Positions 1 through 9,829 are shown, counted from the first letter of the stretch. The stretch: DNA of 43,674 nucleotides from Chara braunii (GCA_003427395.1 BFEA01000335.1:772770-816443), one strand, 5' to 3'. The notes: a model not told the origin generated them from the sequence alone. Numbers and translations are program-made.

Positions 1-175
1 TAGCCCGTGAGTCAATCGAAACCAATTCACCTAGACCGGGAGGGATGGGAAGAGGTTTCATCAGACTAGGGGGTTGCTTCCTATGAATCTTAATCCGTTG
101 ACAGACTTTGTGCTCTTCCACAAATTTCTACGCAGATCCCTTCATATTAGGATGAACTTTCGTAGGTCTTTTAGT

Positions 176-418
176 AGCCAGGTAAGCATCCCCAACCCTC
201 TCCTGCTTGCCCACCATCTTCCTCCTCCTCCTACTCCCCAAAGTAAAGTCATAGCCCAAGGAGGCAGCAGCAGATATATCTTTAGGAAGAGTGGAAAAAG
301 GCGGGCTTGGCCGTCCACCTTGGCTATAGAGGAAGGACCAAGGAGGAAGACTTTGGGGAGTAGTAGGAGGAGGAAGATGGCGGGCAAGCAGGAGAGGGTT
401 GGGGATGCTTACTTGGCT
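176..418. repeat. Foldback inverted repeat, 68-bp arms
   Basis: Bases 176-243 and 351-418 are reverse complements with only about four mismatches. They are separated by a 107-bp spacer that can itself pair further (250-261 with 318-329). The structure opens reading frames on both strands through the arms, so those frames are probably not genes. It lies next to the integrase-tail remnant at 518-697. It may be a foldback mobile element or a local inverted duplication; I see no target duplication. Confidence 0.8.
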
Positions 419-517
419 ATGGTAGTCTGCATCTTCATCTTCTTGGTTGACGCTGCAACTGGAAGGGCCCATAGGGGGGTGGCTTCATCAAGGGAGACTT
501 GCCCTTTGTCTTGTTCT

Positions 518-697
518 AAAAGTTGCATGATCGATTGTGCGGTCAATGTCATAACTGCCATCCATGTTCGGAGGTATCATTGACCTCCAGGAAGGGAAGG
601 ACTTGGCTAAGTCTACATGTAGTAACTTGGATGTCTGAAACACAAGATATGCACGCAGGTGTGCTCGAACATCAATGAAATACGAGGAACCGTCTAC
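518..697 (-). pseudogene. Ty3/gypsy integrase C-terminal tail remnant
   Basis: On the minus strand, residues 60-119 of a 128-codon frame match, residue for residue in pattern, the integrase tail of the plus-strand chromovirus at about 5376-5570. Both have DG-S-Y, an LR-YPVF-like segment (here LRAYLVFQTSKL), FPS-RSM, and a D-D/E-I..H element just before the chromodomain. The chromodomain itself is not recognisable downstream. The first 59 codons show no similarity. The piece lies only about 250 bp downstream, in minus sense, of an LTR and primer-binding site, so gag and most of pol are missing. It is a decayed non-autonomous remnant. Confidence 0.6.
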
Positions 698-944
698 TTC
701 TCTCTTAAACCACCACTGTCCCCGAACCAAGTTTTTTTTTTTTTTCCAGACCCCACCACCGAGCCTCATTTGCTCGTGTGGGACAACTCTCTTTCCCTCA
801 GATAGTGTGTGGCATGAGACTTCTACCATTGGCCGCACAAGAGGACGCATACACTCTGCAAGGATCATAGACAATAATAAGAGGGTACTTCACCCCCAAA
901 AAAAAGAGAAAAAGAAAGGAAAAAGAACACGTCCAACCTTAAGG

Positions 945-970
945 GGAAACTCGAACCAACTCCGATACCA
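945..970 (-). other. Retroelement primer-binding site (initiator-tRNA-Met-like)
   Basis: Read on the minus strand the sequence is TTGGTATCGGAGTTGGTTCG. It closely resembles the complement of the 3' end of plant initiator tRNA-Met (TGGTATCAGAGC...), the usual primer of plant LTR retrotransposons. It sits two bases after a TGCA terminus shared with the LTR at 5782-6753, which is where a primer-binding site belongs. It fixes the orientation of this remnant as minus. Confidence 0.6.
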
Positions 971-1650
971 AATTGCAAGGAATATGAGCGAGAGCGATTT
1001 ACAGAAAACCAAGTTGCAAAATCACACAAAAGTCTAGATAGTCATGTAACAAGCAAAGAGCTCAAATGCACCAAGATTCCATCCAAATAAGAGCGATACA
1101 ATGAACTCGTGAGCCAATGTCAAACCTCAGGCCACACCAACGTAGTATTCAATGTCGCTCCTACCGTCTGGCGCTCAGCACCCAGCCTACTCTACTCATC
1201 CTATCCATCCTACCAACATTCGTGCAACAAGCTCACTTGGACTTCGAAGACCAATGTATATGACGTCAACACCAATGCCGACCTCCCACATACACCAGGT
1301 ACATACTCTCATCTCCCTCATCACCCCTTGTGACCTTGTCCACCCACACTTGCGCCTCCTTCCTGAAGACCACAGTCGCCTCCACCTGCCCACGCCCCTG
1401 CAGCTCGGCTATGGCCGTTTGGCACCCCGCTGCCTTGCAACGCCCCACACCTCTCAACGCCCTCTCGCCTCCATCTGCCCACGCCCCTGCAGCCCGGCTA
1501 TGGCCGTTTGGCACCCCGCTGCCTTGCAGCGCCCCACACCTCTCAGCGACCGCACGCGCCCCAACCAACATAGCGCAATCCAGACACTTGCGCTGAATCG
1601 CAGCACCGTGTCCGCATTGCCTGCCCAGGACAGAATGCCGAACACTGACG
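971..1650 (-). repeat. LTR arm, inverted relative to the LTR at 5782-6753
   Basis: This stretch matches the reverse complement of 6260-6755 over several hundred bases. Shared landmarks include TGCAAGGAATATGAGCGAG at the terminus, the 'ctcaaatgcaccaag' block, 'ggccacaccaacg' and the 'cgcagcaccgtgtccgcattgc' block near 1600. Similarity fades near 1650, so this copy lacks its distal (5') end. Because the two arms are inverted they belong to two separate insertions of one LTR family rather than to one element. Confidence 0.7.
1386..1563. repeat. 89-bp tandem duplication inside the LTR arm
   Basis: The block starting CTGCCCACGCCCCTGCAG at 1386 recurs at 1475 with only a few differences. The matching region of the other LTR has one copy, so the duplication arose in this copy. 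Confidence 0.8.
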
Positions 1651-1659
1651 CTGGCTTGA

Positions 1660-2890
1660 GAAAGCGACACCCAGGTAGAAGGGTGCGTCGCTGGAAGGCT
1701 GTGGCGACAGCGGATGTATGTGTGATGACGAGAGCATGTTGATGTGGCATTTTGGTTGAGGTGGCACTGCATTGCGTTGTGGGTGGTACCGAAGCTACGA
1801 CAGGTCGTTGAAATACACATTGGCTCAATTGGTGAGAAAGCTATGGTTGGGGGCAGCTATCTCCAGGTACGTTGTGCCCTTACCTTATCTTCCCTCTCAA
1901 TCTCTTCTTGTCGTGAGGAAGTGAGTCCAACCTTGAGTGTCCTCTTCTGAGAAAGGAGTCGTGAGCGCTCTACCTTGAGAGACGACATTCTTCCTGGTGG
2001 CGCATCTGGCAGGAGAGGGCGGTGCCTCTGAAGGGCCCTGGTCGAAGCACAGGTCACGGTCACCATGCCAACCCATGGGAGTAGTACATGTAGGCCATGC
2101 TGCTTTGTCCTTTAAGGCTCTTTGCTGCACTAATAGAAGGATCGTGGACTGACCAGTCCTATGCCGACGAAACCAGACCGTCTATAAACATTTCTGGCGG
2201 GGTTCTGATCTGAACACTGGTTGTGATCGTCGTCCTGTTTGCGAGATTAAATAATTAATGAGGACCTTTGGGGCTGTCCTTAAACTGCCTCTTGATTGGC
2301 CAGATCGGTCAGGTGTAAAGCTCATTGCACGCGAGGATAAAGTAAGGGTAGTGTTGGTCATAAGCGAATTCCTGGGCATAGGGGTGGGTCGTTAATGCAT
2401 ACCTTAGACATCGTTGCTTGATGATGTGGACAGGTACGTTGGATATAGAGGAAGGAAGGTACCAATTGACGCTCAACTGTAAATCACAACCATACCCATT
2501 GTGCATACATCTGCTCACATGATTTATTTTTATTTTGATTAGTTGGTGGACAGACTGCTAACACCTAACAGACACCCTACATTGGTATTGTAGAGTTCTA
2601 CCATAGCTAGTTTTGATCGAAGCCACTGTAAGTGACACTAATCAAGGTAGGATTAGATCATGTGTACATTTTGTGTAAATGTTGTTGATACCGGTTGAAC
2701 AGTAGCCTAGGTGACTTGCCGAATATTATTTTATTTTTATTTGTTTTTCAACTCGATCAAACACATGCATGGTAGGCCCCACAAAGGGCATTAGTGCAGA
2801 CAGTGTCTACTTAGCTGATGAGCAGATCAGGTAGTGGTACAGGCACAATTGATATAGAATACAGACACTGCAAAATACACGAAGAATTCC
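1660..2890. other. No recognisable gene
   Basis: Only short frames without domain signatures occur here. Composition shifts to AT-rich near 2520-2760. It should contain the 5' LTR or leader of the element that begins at 2895, but I cannot define a matching LTR or a clear primer-binding site. Confidence 0.5.
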
Positions 2891-2894
2891 TGTA

Positions 2895-4187
2895 GTGTTT
2901 CAGGTTCTGCTTCCTGGTGTCGAGAGAAGGTTCAAGGCTGAAGCAAGGGCCCGACATCTAGACACTGCTAGGGAGGCAAAAGCAGCTGCAGAACAAGCGT
3001 TGGTTAACACAGTAGCAATGGCTACATCTGCAGTGGCCTCTTCAAGTGGGCAGTCCTTAGGAATGCCGACCAATTCCCAGTCCTCATCCAGTACAGTAGG
3101 ATCTAGTTCTAGTCAGATGGCGGGTTCACAACACAGTTCGCCGCCTCCACACACTAGAGAGGTCATTGAACTGCAGCAAGTGGAGTTGATCTGCTTACAA
3201 TTAGAGAAGGAACTTAGAGAGGCTACTGAAAGAGAAACAAAGATTAAAACTAGGAAAGCTAGACTAGAGAGTAGGAGGGCAGATAAGGCTGCAATAGAAG
3301 GGTTAGATGACGCTGTCCTTGCTGACACTGGTAGAGTCCTCAAGGCAGATCTATTGTCCATGCATGCTTACATGGACAACAAACTGGATGCCATCCAGGA
3401 TACCCTTGACCAGATACTGAGTGCCATGTAGGGGATGGGGAGAGGTTTCACATCTCCAACAGGCAGGCCTAGTTTCCGGCCTCCAATCTTTCCATCACCG
3501 ATCTCACCGGTGATGACATGTCCCACTACATCCTAGCATAGCAGTTCACCAAGCAATACTTCAGCAGCAGCTGAACAAATTGTTGCTTCTTCATCTTCAG
3601 GTCCAGTGGCTGGAGCTACACCATAGCCAGTCCCAGTGGGACAGCAGCTGCCTTGGTACCCCAAGACTCCTCTGAAACCACCCTCAACCTTCTCAGGTGA
3701 TAAGAAGGATGAGGCTCTCAACACATGGTTGAGAACGGTTCCAGTGTGGGCAAGGGCAAAGAGGGCGCTGTTAGAGGAGGAGGTGATCACTCCCGCCTCA
3801 TACCTTGAGGGATCGGCAACGCGATGGTCAGATGGATTAGTAGCCTCGAAAGGGTTCCGCAGGCATATGAACGATTGGGCCAAGACCCATACTTTAAAGA
3901 ACTTTATGGAGTTGGTCGAAACACGATGGCACAACCCTCAGTACGCCGAGCAGGCCACTGACTCGTTGACCCAACTTGATGCTAAGAAGTACAAGTTCAC
4001 GCATGAGCTTAACTCTGTCGTGGAGCGTCCAATTGTCGTCCCCGGCGTGCGCTATGATCCACAAGTCTTGATGACCATTCCTGAGATGTCTTCCCACAGG
4101 CGTCAAGAACTTCCTGGTAAGCGAGGCCAGCATCGAATATCACACTTTGGACTCCTTCAACAAGAAGGCCCTAGACTTAGAGGCTAG
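2895..4187 (+). pseudogene. Ty3/gypsy gag polyprotein, interrupted by in-frame TAG stops
   Basis: One frame runs through this span, broken by TAG codons at 3429, 3534 and 3624. The first part (2895-3431) is Ala/Ser-rich and then a charged helical segment likely to form a coiled coil (about residues 90-140). After a Pro/Ser-rich linker, the part from 3636 carries the retrotransposon gag core: a YLEGSATRW segment followed by W...LKNFMELVETRW, P-Y-EQATDSL-QL and the PGVRYDP tail. The frame appears to shift near 4090, because another frame reads a more convincing continuation (SEASIEYHTLDSF) up to about 4190. Gag would form the particle core. The stops and shift make it non-functional. The start is not certain; no upstream signal decides it. 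Confidence 0.75.
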
Positions 4188-4598
4188 GTAGGAGGAGCCC
4201 AACAACCCTCTACAGATGGAAGAAAGAAGAAGAGTCCAGAGGAGTGGAAAAAGAAAGGTAGTCGATTCCTGATGGTTGATTCCGAAGGGAATCAAGCGAA
4301 GATCGATGATTATTTCGATCTAGTGGATGAGAGAAAGTTTGAGGACGAGGATAGTGTTGAGGGTAGCAACCTCGCCTCTCTAGTAAAGGTTAAGGCAGGC
4401 GACCGCGGCAAGGGCGGTCAACAAAAGAGTCAAGGGCAGACCCAAAACTTGAACAAGGTACCAACTTGGGTGAGAGTAGGTCTGGATCAAGATGTGTGGC
4501 GAGACCGTTATTCGCGAGGAGCTTGCGTCAACTGCGGCGAGTATGGGCATCAACAGTTTAGTTACTCTTTTTTGAAAAGGCAGGGTTTAAGAGGTTAG
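4188..4598 (+). pseudogene. Gag C-terminus with degenerate CCHC zinc knuckle
   Basis: A basic segment (KKKSPEEWKKKGSR) is followed by an acidic stretch, a Lys/Gly-rich stretch and then CVNCGEYGHQQFS near 4525-4563. This has the spacing of a retroviral zinc knuckle (C-x2-C-x4-H-x4-C), but the last cysteine is replaced by serine. The knuckle normally binds RNA during packaging. Directly after it the frame ends. Protease, reverse transcriptase and RNase H, which should follow, are absent: the next recognisable piece, at about 4619, is already the integrase zinc-binding domain. Confidence 0.7.
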
Positions 4599-4618
4599 GT
4601 GTTCCATCTAGTGAGATT

Positions 4619-5167
4619 TTGCGTAGTTCGTTTCTAGGAGAGTGTCATGACGCAACGGGATATTTTGGCTATAAAAAGACGCACACAAATCTGGTACAGC
4701 GATTCTGGTGGTCTAGTATGCTAGACGAATCCAAGCAGTATGAACAGACTTGTCAAGTCTGTCAGCGGGACAAGTCACGAACTCGAGCTCTGCCTGGGTT
4801 ATTCAAGCTCTTACCCATTCCTGCTGGCATGGGATAGAGTGCCTCCATGGACTTCATGGATACTCTCGTGACCAGCAAGAGTGGCAAGCGGCATATCTTC
4901 GTCATAGTTGATAGGTGTACTAAGTACGCTAGACTGATTGCCATGCCAGAGACTGCAAGGACTGCACACGTCATCCAATTATTTATGGATAACTGGGGGC
5001 GTGACTTTGGTCTCATCACCAGCTTGTACAATAATGTTGTTGACAACACCACTGGGGTCGGTCCAAATCAGCTGCATCTGGGGTGGAAGCCTAGATCTGC
5101 TCTTGACTTCCTCCTGCCTGAAAACCGATCTGCTGCAACTCTTGGTACCATAGAATTTGGTGTCTAG
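4619..5167 (+). pseudogene. Ty3/gypsy integrase: zinc-binding domain and gutted catalytic core
   Basis: The zinc-binding domain shows H-x..H then C-x2-C (ECHDATGYFGYKKTH... TCQVCQRDK). After a TAG at 4835 the catalytic core begins with SMDFMDTL, IFVIVDRCTKYA and P-TA-TAHVIQLFMDNW, which supplies the first catalytic Asp. The reading then jumps from FGLITS straight to LYNNVV..TG-PNQLHLGWKPRSA, a segment that normally lies beyond the catalytic Glu. So roughly a hundred residues holding the second Asp and the Glu of the D-D-E triad are missing. A further TAG ends the frame at 5165. This integrase cannot be active. Confidence 0.85.
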
Positions 5168-5741
5168 TATGAGAAGTTGCTGCAAGTTGTCGAACACATC
5201 AAGAAATTTCAAGAAGCAATGATTGCTTCTGAGAACAAACATCGACGACAGTCCACATTTCAGGTAGGGGAACATGTCTGGGTTAAGTCTAGTGAGCTAG
5301 GATAGGAATTCAGCATCTCTAGAAAACTAATGCCGCAATACTTCGGTCCTTGGGAAGTCTTATATCGTCGGTAGTGACTTGGATGGTCCCTCGTATATGA
5401 TTCGAATCCCTGGTCACTGGCGCACTTACCCTGTGTTTCATGCCACAAATCTTGCACCTTTCGCTGAGACACAACAATTCCCATCAAGGAGATCAATGCT
5501 GCTCCCAACCAAGGGTGGCCACATGGACGTTGACGACATTTTGGAGCACAGAGACATGCCTGTTCCTAAGCCTGTAGGTAGAGGAAGACCGCCGAAACCC
5601 AAGAGGGAATACAGGGTCAGATTATGGCATCACACGGATCCAAAAGAAGACAGATGGCTCACTAGAGAGGAACTGATTGAAACATCACCTCAAATTGTGG
5701 CAGACTATGAAAGAAGGTTGAAGGGGAAGGCTCCTGCTTAA
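5168..5741 (+). pseudogene. Ty3/gypsy integrase C-terminus and chromodomain
   Basis: The segment continues with YEKLLQVVEHIKKFQEAM and VGEHVWVKSSELG (the conserved integrase GPY/F region, with GPWEV near 5350). A TAG at 5303 and a frame change near 5370 interrupt it. The last frame (5379-5741) has LRTYPVF-like HWRTYPVFHATNL, FPSRRSM, a VDDILEHRDMPVPK linker and a chromodomain-like end: REYRVRLW.., EDRWLTREEL, VADYERRLK. Chromodomains of this class (chromoviruses) steer integration to heterochromatin. The aromatic cage looks weak, as in many plant and algal chromoviruses. A TAA at 5739 ends it. Confidence 0.8.
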
Positions 5742-5763
5742 GAAGCATCTCAACGGGCTCTCG

Positions 5764-5781
5764 AAGCTAAGGGGGATGGTA
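5764..5781 (+). other. Polypurine tract of the chromovirus
   Basis: The purine-rich AAGCTAAGGGGGATGGTA lies right before the TG that starts the 3' LTR. That is the expected place of the plus-strand primer. It is slightly interrupted by pyrimidines. Confidence 0.55.
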
Positions 5782-6753
5782 TGTGAGGAATGTGTCCTCA
5801 GGGGGCCCTAAACAACATGAATATGTTCTGGACTGTGGCCCCCATCACGCCTCATTCCCGCCCAAAGGATAAGGGGGGCCTGAATATCCACGAGAGGCCC
5901 TTATCTCAGTATTTTCCAATGTGGGTCTCAGACAGTTGCTGCACGCCAGTTGGTTGAAGTGCAAACTGGGCCTCACCTTGGGCTCTTCTCGAAGAAGCAG
6001 TTGCGTCAGGCAGTTGAGCAAAGGACGCAGGTGGTTGTGCCCTGGGCACACGCAGGGTGAGGCCGACACATCACGAACTGGCCACGGGCCATTGAGAACG
6101 CAGCATTGTCGTCACATCTGCCCTGAGGGCCAATGCAAACACGACAAACATTTGGATCCTGGATAATCCTGGGTGTGCCCAACTGAAAAGGGCCCAGGCC
6201 CTCAACTGTAGAGATGGGCTTGGGCGCAGACACTGGGGCCTGACCAGAAGCTACTAGAAACTTCCATGGCCAGCCAGTGTTCAGCATTCTGGCCTGGGCA
6301 GGCAATGCGGACACGGTGCTGCGATTCAGCGCAACTCCCTGTTGTGCTAGTGCTGGCTGGGGCACGCGCTGGCGCTGAGGCGTGTGGGGCGCTGCAGAAC
6401 AGCGGGGCGCCAAGCGGCCATAGCCGGGCTGCAGGGCCACGGGCAGGTGGAGGCGACGGTGGTCTTCAGGAAGGAGGCGCATGTGTGGGTGGACAAGGGG
6501 TGATGAGAGAGATGAGAGTACGTACCTGGCACAGAATGAGTAGAGTAGGCTGGGTGCTGAGCGTAGACAGTAGGAGCGACATTGAATACTGCGTTGGTGT
6601 GGCCTGAGGGCTTGGACATTGGCTCACGAGTTCATTGTATTGCTCTTATTTCTTGGTGCATTTGAGCTCTCTGCGTGTTACATGACTATCTGAACTTCTG
6701 CGTGATTTCGCAACTTGGTTTTCTGTATATCACTCTCGCTCATATTCCTTGCA
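5782..6753 (+). repeat. 3' LTR of the plus-strand chromovirus
   Basis: It starts TGTGAGGAATG after the polypurine tract and ends in TGCA at 6753, about 972 bp. Its distal 500 bp matches, inverted, the LTR arm at 971-1650. No 5' LTR for this element could be recognised, so the left part is lost or diverged. Small frames inside the LTR on both strands have no domain signature. Confidence 0.7.
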
Positions 6754-7094
6754 ATACAGCGCAATGCATTAAAATCGGTCCCCTTTTTCTGTTCTTTTTT
6801 TTTTTCCTTCTTCTTACAAGAGTTTGCCCACCAAAAGAATTGATTTCACGTCGATTTTTTTTTTTGTTTTCCAGAGAGACATAGGTCCAAAAGAAATATG
6901 CAATTGCGAGGACGTCAAGAGGTTCCCGCAACATACGTAACCCCGCGGCCGTCCAGGCCGCTGACATTTACGTTCCCATTTGCGTGAAAACGCAAAATAC
7001 ATGCCCCTTGTGATAGCAAAAATAACGCAGAATTTACTATTTTACGAAAGTACGTGATAGTGCGAGTATACCCTCAGAGAGTACAAACAATACA

Positions 7095-7560
7095 GCAATG
7101 TATCTTTCCATGTTATTGTGAGAGATGCATTCTCGTTTTGCGCATCTGCTGAGTATTGGAGTGAGGCCCTATACTTGCACAAATACAGGGAGCACTTACA
7201 CTTGCATCTATTTTGCTAAGTGTCTAGATCCCTAGTTGTCTGTTTTTTTTTTTTGTTTTTTTTTTTGTCCATGTGTGCTGTGTTGGGGATATCTGCCGCC
7301 AAAGTAAATGGAGGCATGGAAACGAACAGGATGCAATAACCACAGCTCGCTCAGTACTCAAAGAGTGCACAAAAGACAAGAAATATGGTGATGTATCTTT
7401 CCATGTCCTATTCTCATTTTGCGCATTTGGTAAGTATTCGAGTGAGCCCCTATACTTGCGCACGTACAGGGCGTACTCACGCGTGCATCTATTTTGCCAA
7501 GTGACTAGATCCCTTGTGTTTTGTCCATGTCTGATATGTCGGGGATATCTCCCCCCGAAA
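7095..7560. repeat. Two diverged tandem copies, about 293-bp period
   Basis: 'tatctttccatg' at 7101 recurs at 7394. The order of blocks that follows (TTTTGCGCAT, 'gtgag-cccctatacttgc', 'ttttgc-aagtg', GTCCATGT, GGGGATATCT) is the same in both copies. The first copy ends with a longer poly(T). Confidence 0.75.
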
Positions 7561-8119
7561 AATATTCTTTCCAGATGTAACACCCGCCCGAGGTGGGCTC
7601 ATGAGTGGGAGATGTTGGAGGTGCCTAAAGCATTATAACCAAGAAAGAAAACAGAAAAGAGAAAGCAGCAACGGGCGCCGAAAGCATCGACGCTTCTTTT
7701 TGTGGAAAGAGAGCAAAGAACACAGTCCGAAGTGCTCCACAGGTGGAAACTGTGTGGGAATTTCCATCTCCCTGTGGGTCTCGTGTAGAATTCCCAACGC
7801 ACCTGCCCCTGATGCAGAGCTGGTGCTTCGCGCCTCAAGAAAATGCGATTCTCCGAGAACTGTTTGATAGCAAGGGCAGTGGTCATTTGCCATCTAGGAC
7901 TGTCCTCTGTACGCAGTTAAGAGCTTATAAGAAATCCCTATTCAGGTACAAACCGTACTTGCAGCATAGACCTGAATTTGAATCTTGAGTATATATTCGG
8001 CCAGCTCGTGCTCTACATCATATTCACTGGCTGCCTCCATTTTGGTGGACGGTCTGCGCTACCTGCGAGGACTCTTCAGATAGCCCGCATGGGCCATCTG
8101 AGTCGTGTTAAGGGGATCC

Positions 8120-8120
<1 letters not shown>

Positions 8121-8152
<32 letters not shown>
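8121..8152. repeat. (TC)16 microsatellite
   Basis: Uninterrupted TC dinucleotides. Confidence 0.95.
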
Positions 8153-8154
<2 letters not shown>

Positions 8155-8515
8155 CCCTCTTTGTATACACACACCTCTTACAGAAAAGAAAAAAAAAAGT
8201 GCATCTGCGCCACATCACTAATTTGCGCATGGCGCATGGCAGAAGTGCGCCGCAAGTATGGTACAAACTCTTCGGACTTAACCCAATAGGTCACCTCCAG
8301 CGAACTTAGGGGTTCTTATGTGCTTGTTTCCTTTTTCAACCATCTTACGTTAAGTGTCGATTATTATCTTCTACTTTTTGCAGGTCCTCATACTGCAGTG
8401 CAACTTCTCAGGTGCCAGGTGGCAATATCTACACCTGGTTTGTGCTTGAACAGTCAATTGGTCTACGTGGCTGCCATCCCTAACGCAGCTGATTCAGTGT
8501 GTGTGGGAGAGTGCT

Positions 8516-9113
8516 GGCCATAGACACTGCTGTTACTCTATGGGGGTGGGGAAGGTAGATGGGAGGCGAAGCTATTGGCAAAATGCTTAATCTTTGCATT
8601 AGCCAGCCCGTTTTAAAGTCTTATTCATCTGCTCAGTTTGTCCATTTGTTTCAGGGTGCCTACCTAACGACATGATCAACTGCAATCCATACATCATCTT
8701 CAACTCTTGCCAGTGCTCTTCGATAAACCTGACATCTCGATCGCTGACTGTGGTAAGTGGGTGCCCATTATCCTTTACCCAGTGATNAAAGAACTCCTTA
8801 ACGAATAGCATCGTGCTGGCCGTAGACACTGCTGTTACTCTATGGGGGTGGGGAAGGTAGATGGGAGGCGCAGCTATTGGCAAAATGCCTAGTCTTTCAA
8901 TTAGCCAGCCCGTTTTAAAGTCTTATTCATCTGCTCAGTTTGTCCATTTGTTTCAGAGTGCCTACCTAACGACATGATCAACTGCAATCCATACATCATC
9001 TTCAACTCTTGCCAGTGCTCTTCGATAAACCTGACATCTCGATCGCTGACTGTGGTAAGTGGGTGCCCATTATCCTTTACCCAGTGATAAAAGAACTCCT
9101 TAACGAATAGCAT
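8516..9113. repeat. 301-bp direct tandem duplication
   Basis: 8516-8812 and 8817-9113 are nearly identical (start TGGCC-TAGACACTGCTG, end AACGAATAGCATC). The first copy contains an N at 8787. The copies meet after four bases. It could be a recent duplication or an assembly artefact. Confidence 0.9.
8599..8883 (-). pseudogene. Ty3/gypsy integrase core, distal half (duplicated copy)
   Basis: The minus frame reads VKDNGHPLTTVSDRDVRF, E-W--L--M--LQL-MS, then HPETNGQTEQMNKTLKR. It contains the second catalytic Asp (SDRD) and the Glu (TNGQTEQ) of the retroviral D-D-E integrase fold. It is one of two nearly identical copies and carries the only ambiguous base of the window (8787). The partner copy at 8901-9140 adjoins the rest of the element. 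Confidence 0.8.
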
Positions 9114-9240
9114 CTGCGGGCAATGGCACAAAGATTGCAAATGTACTAAGTTTGTGAACTATTCCAATAATCAGACTGTTCTTATTCCTAGTAAGTTGTA
9201 AATGCCCTTGTATCCATGAAGTCAATGGAAACTGACTATA
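8901..9240 (-). pseudogene. Ty3/gypsy integrase core (copy contiguous with the element)
   Basis: Going down the minus strand from about 9240, one frame reads LTSWIQGHLQL, SLIIGIVHKLSTFAIFVPLPADA, the start of the catalytic core. After a frame change, 9140-8901 gives the distal half with SDRD and TNGQTEQ. In the first block the expected VDR(L/F)SK is VHKLST, so the first catalytic Asp has become His. With the frame change this copy is dead. The duplicated distal half follows at 8599-8883. Confidence 0.75.
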
Positions 9241-9336
9241 CAGGCCATAATGGAATTGGTAGTGGCTTCAGGAGTCCTATTGGGGCCTTGGTCGTGATCT
9301 TATTCTGCTGATATAATTGACACATGGACATACCGG

Positions 9337-9429
9337 ACATAGTCCGCTTTCACAGCGGGCTATACAAACATAGCCCGCTTTCACAGCGGGCTATACAAAC
9401 ATAGTCGGCTTTCACAGCGGGCTATACAA
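9337..9429. repeat. Three 31-bp tandem hairpin repeats
   Basis: Units at 9337-9367, 9368-9398 and 9399-9429. Each has a 9-bp palindrome, TAGCCCGCT-ttcac-AGCGGGCTA in the middle unit. The first has one wobble and the third one wobble plus one mismatch. They lie at the CPVC zinc-binding motif of the minus-strand integrase remnant (minus strand reads C-E-S-G-L-C-P-V-C at the array edge). Confidence 0.9.
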
Positions 9430-9612
9430 ACGAGCGCAACAACTTCGCATAGGTCTTCCTCCAACCGGAAGCACCCTCGACATATCATTCTCCTAAGATA
9501 GTACTCCACATAGGTTCGCTGTTTGGAACAAACAATTTGTCAGCGACATCTGAAGTCTGGAACAGCAGTCCATTACTTCTCCTGTAGCCAGTCCAATTGT
9601 AAGGTCTGTCCC

Positions 9613-9822
9613 TTATCCTTGCAATGTCTCTCCATATGGCTGATCATCTTTGTAGGCTTCTCTAATACATTGTTGCAAATCTGCCCCGGTGTAGCTCGTG
9701 ATAGCTCCAAAGAAGTCCTCTCTCCTCGATAGCGCATCAGCAACGACGTTATACTTCCCTTTGGCTGGAGTTAAACTCGTTAATAACTCTGGCAGACCGG
9801 TGTAGGTCCTGCGCGTCGCCAA
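9613..9822 (-). pseudogene. Ty3/gypsy RNase H C-terminal end
   Basis: The minus frame contains GKYNVVADALSRRED, the signature that closes the RNase H domain of Ty3/gypsy polymerases (G-x-N-x-V-A-D-A-L-S-R). It is preceded by LPELLTSLTPAKG. It continues toward the integrase remnants at 9240-8599 in the right order, so these are one decayed minus-strand element. Upstream reverse transcriptase (coordinates above 9822) was not recognised. Confidence 0.75.
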
Positions 9823-9829
9823 TCAAGCT

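Larger units (their letters stand above)
6760..8515. other. Non-coding stretch with simple repeats
   Basis: It contains several poly(T) runs (6791-6806, 6857-6866, 7242-7267), the tandem duplication described separately and a (TC)n run at 8121-8152. I see no domain in its short frames. Confidence 0.6.

Noticed and set aside
74-583. 169-codon plus-strand open frame at the left edge
   Set aside because: It runs through both arms of the foldback repeat and antisense to the integrase remnant, so it is probably fortuitous.
1152-1742. 196-codon plus and 184-codon minus frames in the LTR arm
   Set aside because: They are open because of GC-rich tandem repeats inside an LTR. The other LTR copy does not keep the frame.
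2813-2840. CTGATGAG on the plus strand as a hammerhead start
   Set aside because: No stem II and no GAAA follow within a plausible distance.
4185-4191. A seventh in-frame TAG in the chromovirus gag
   Set aside because: It lies where the reading frame changes, so it cannot be counted as a mutated Gln codon.
9337-9429. CRISPR array
   Set aside because: Three adjacent palindromic units without unique spacers in a eukaryotic retroelement.
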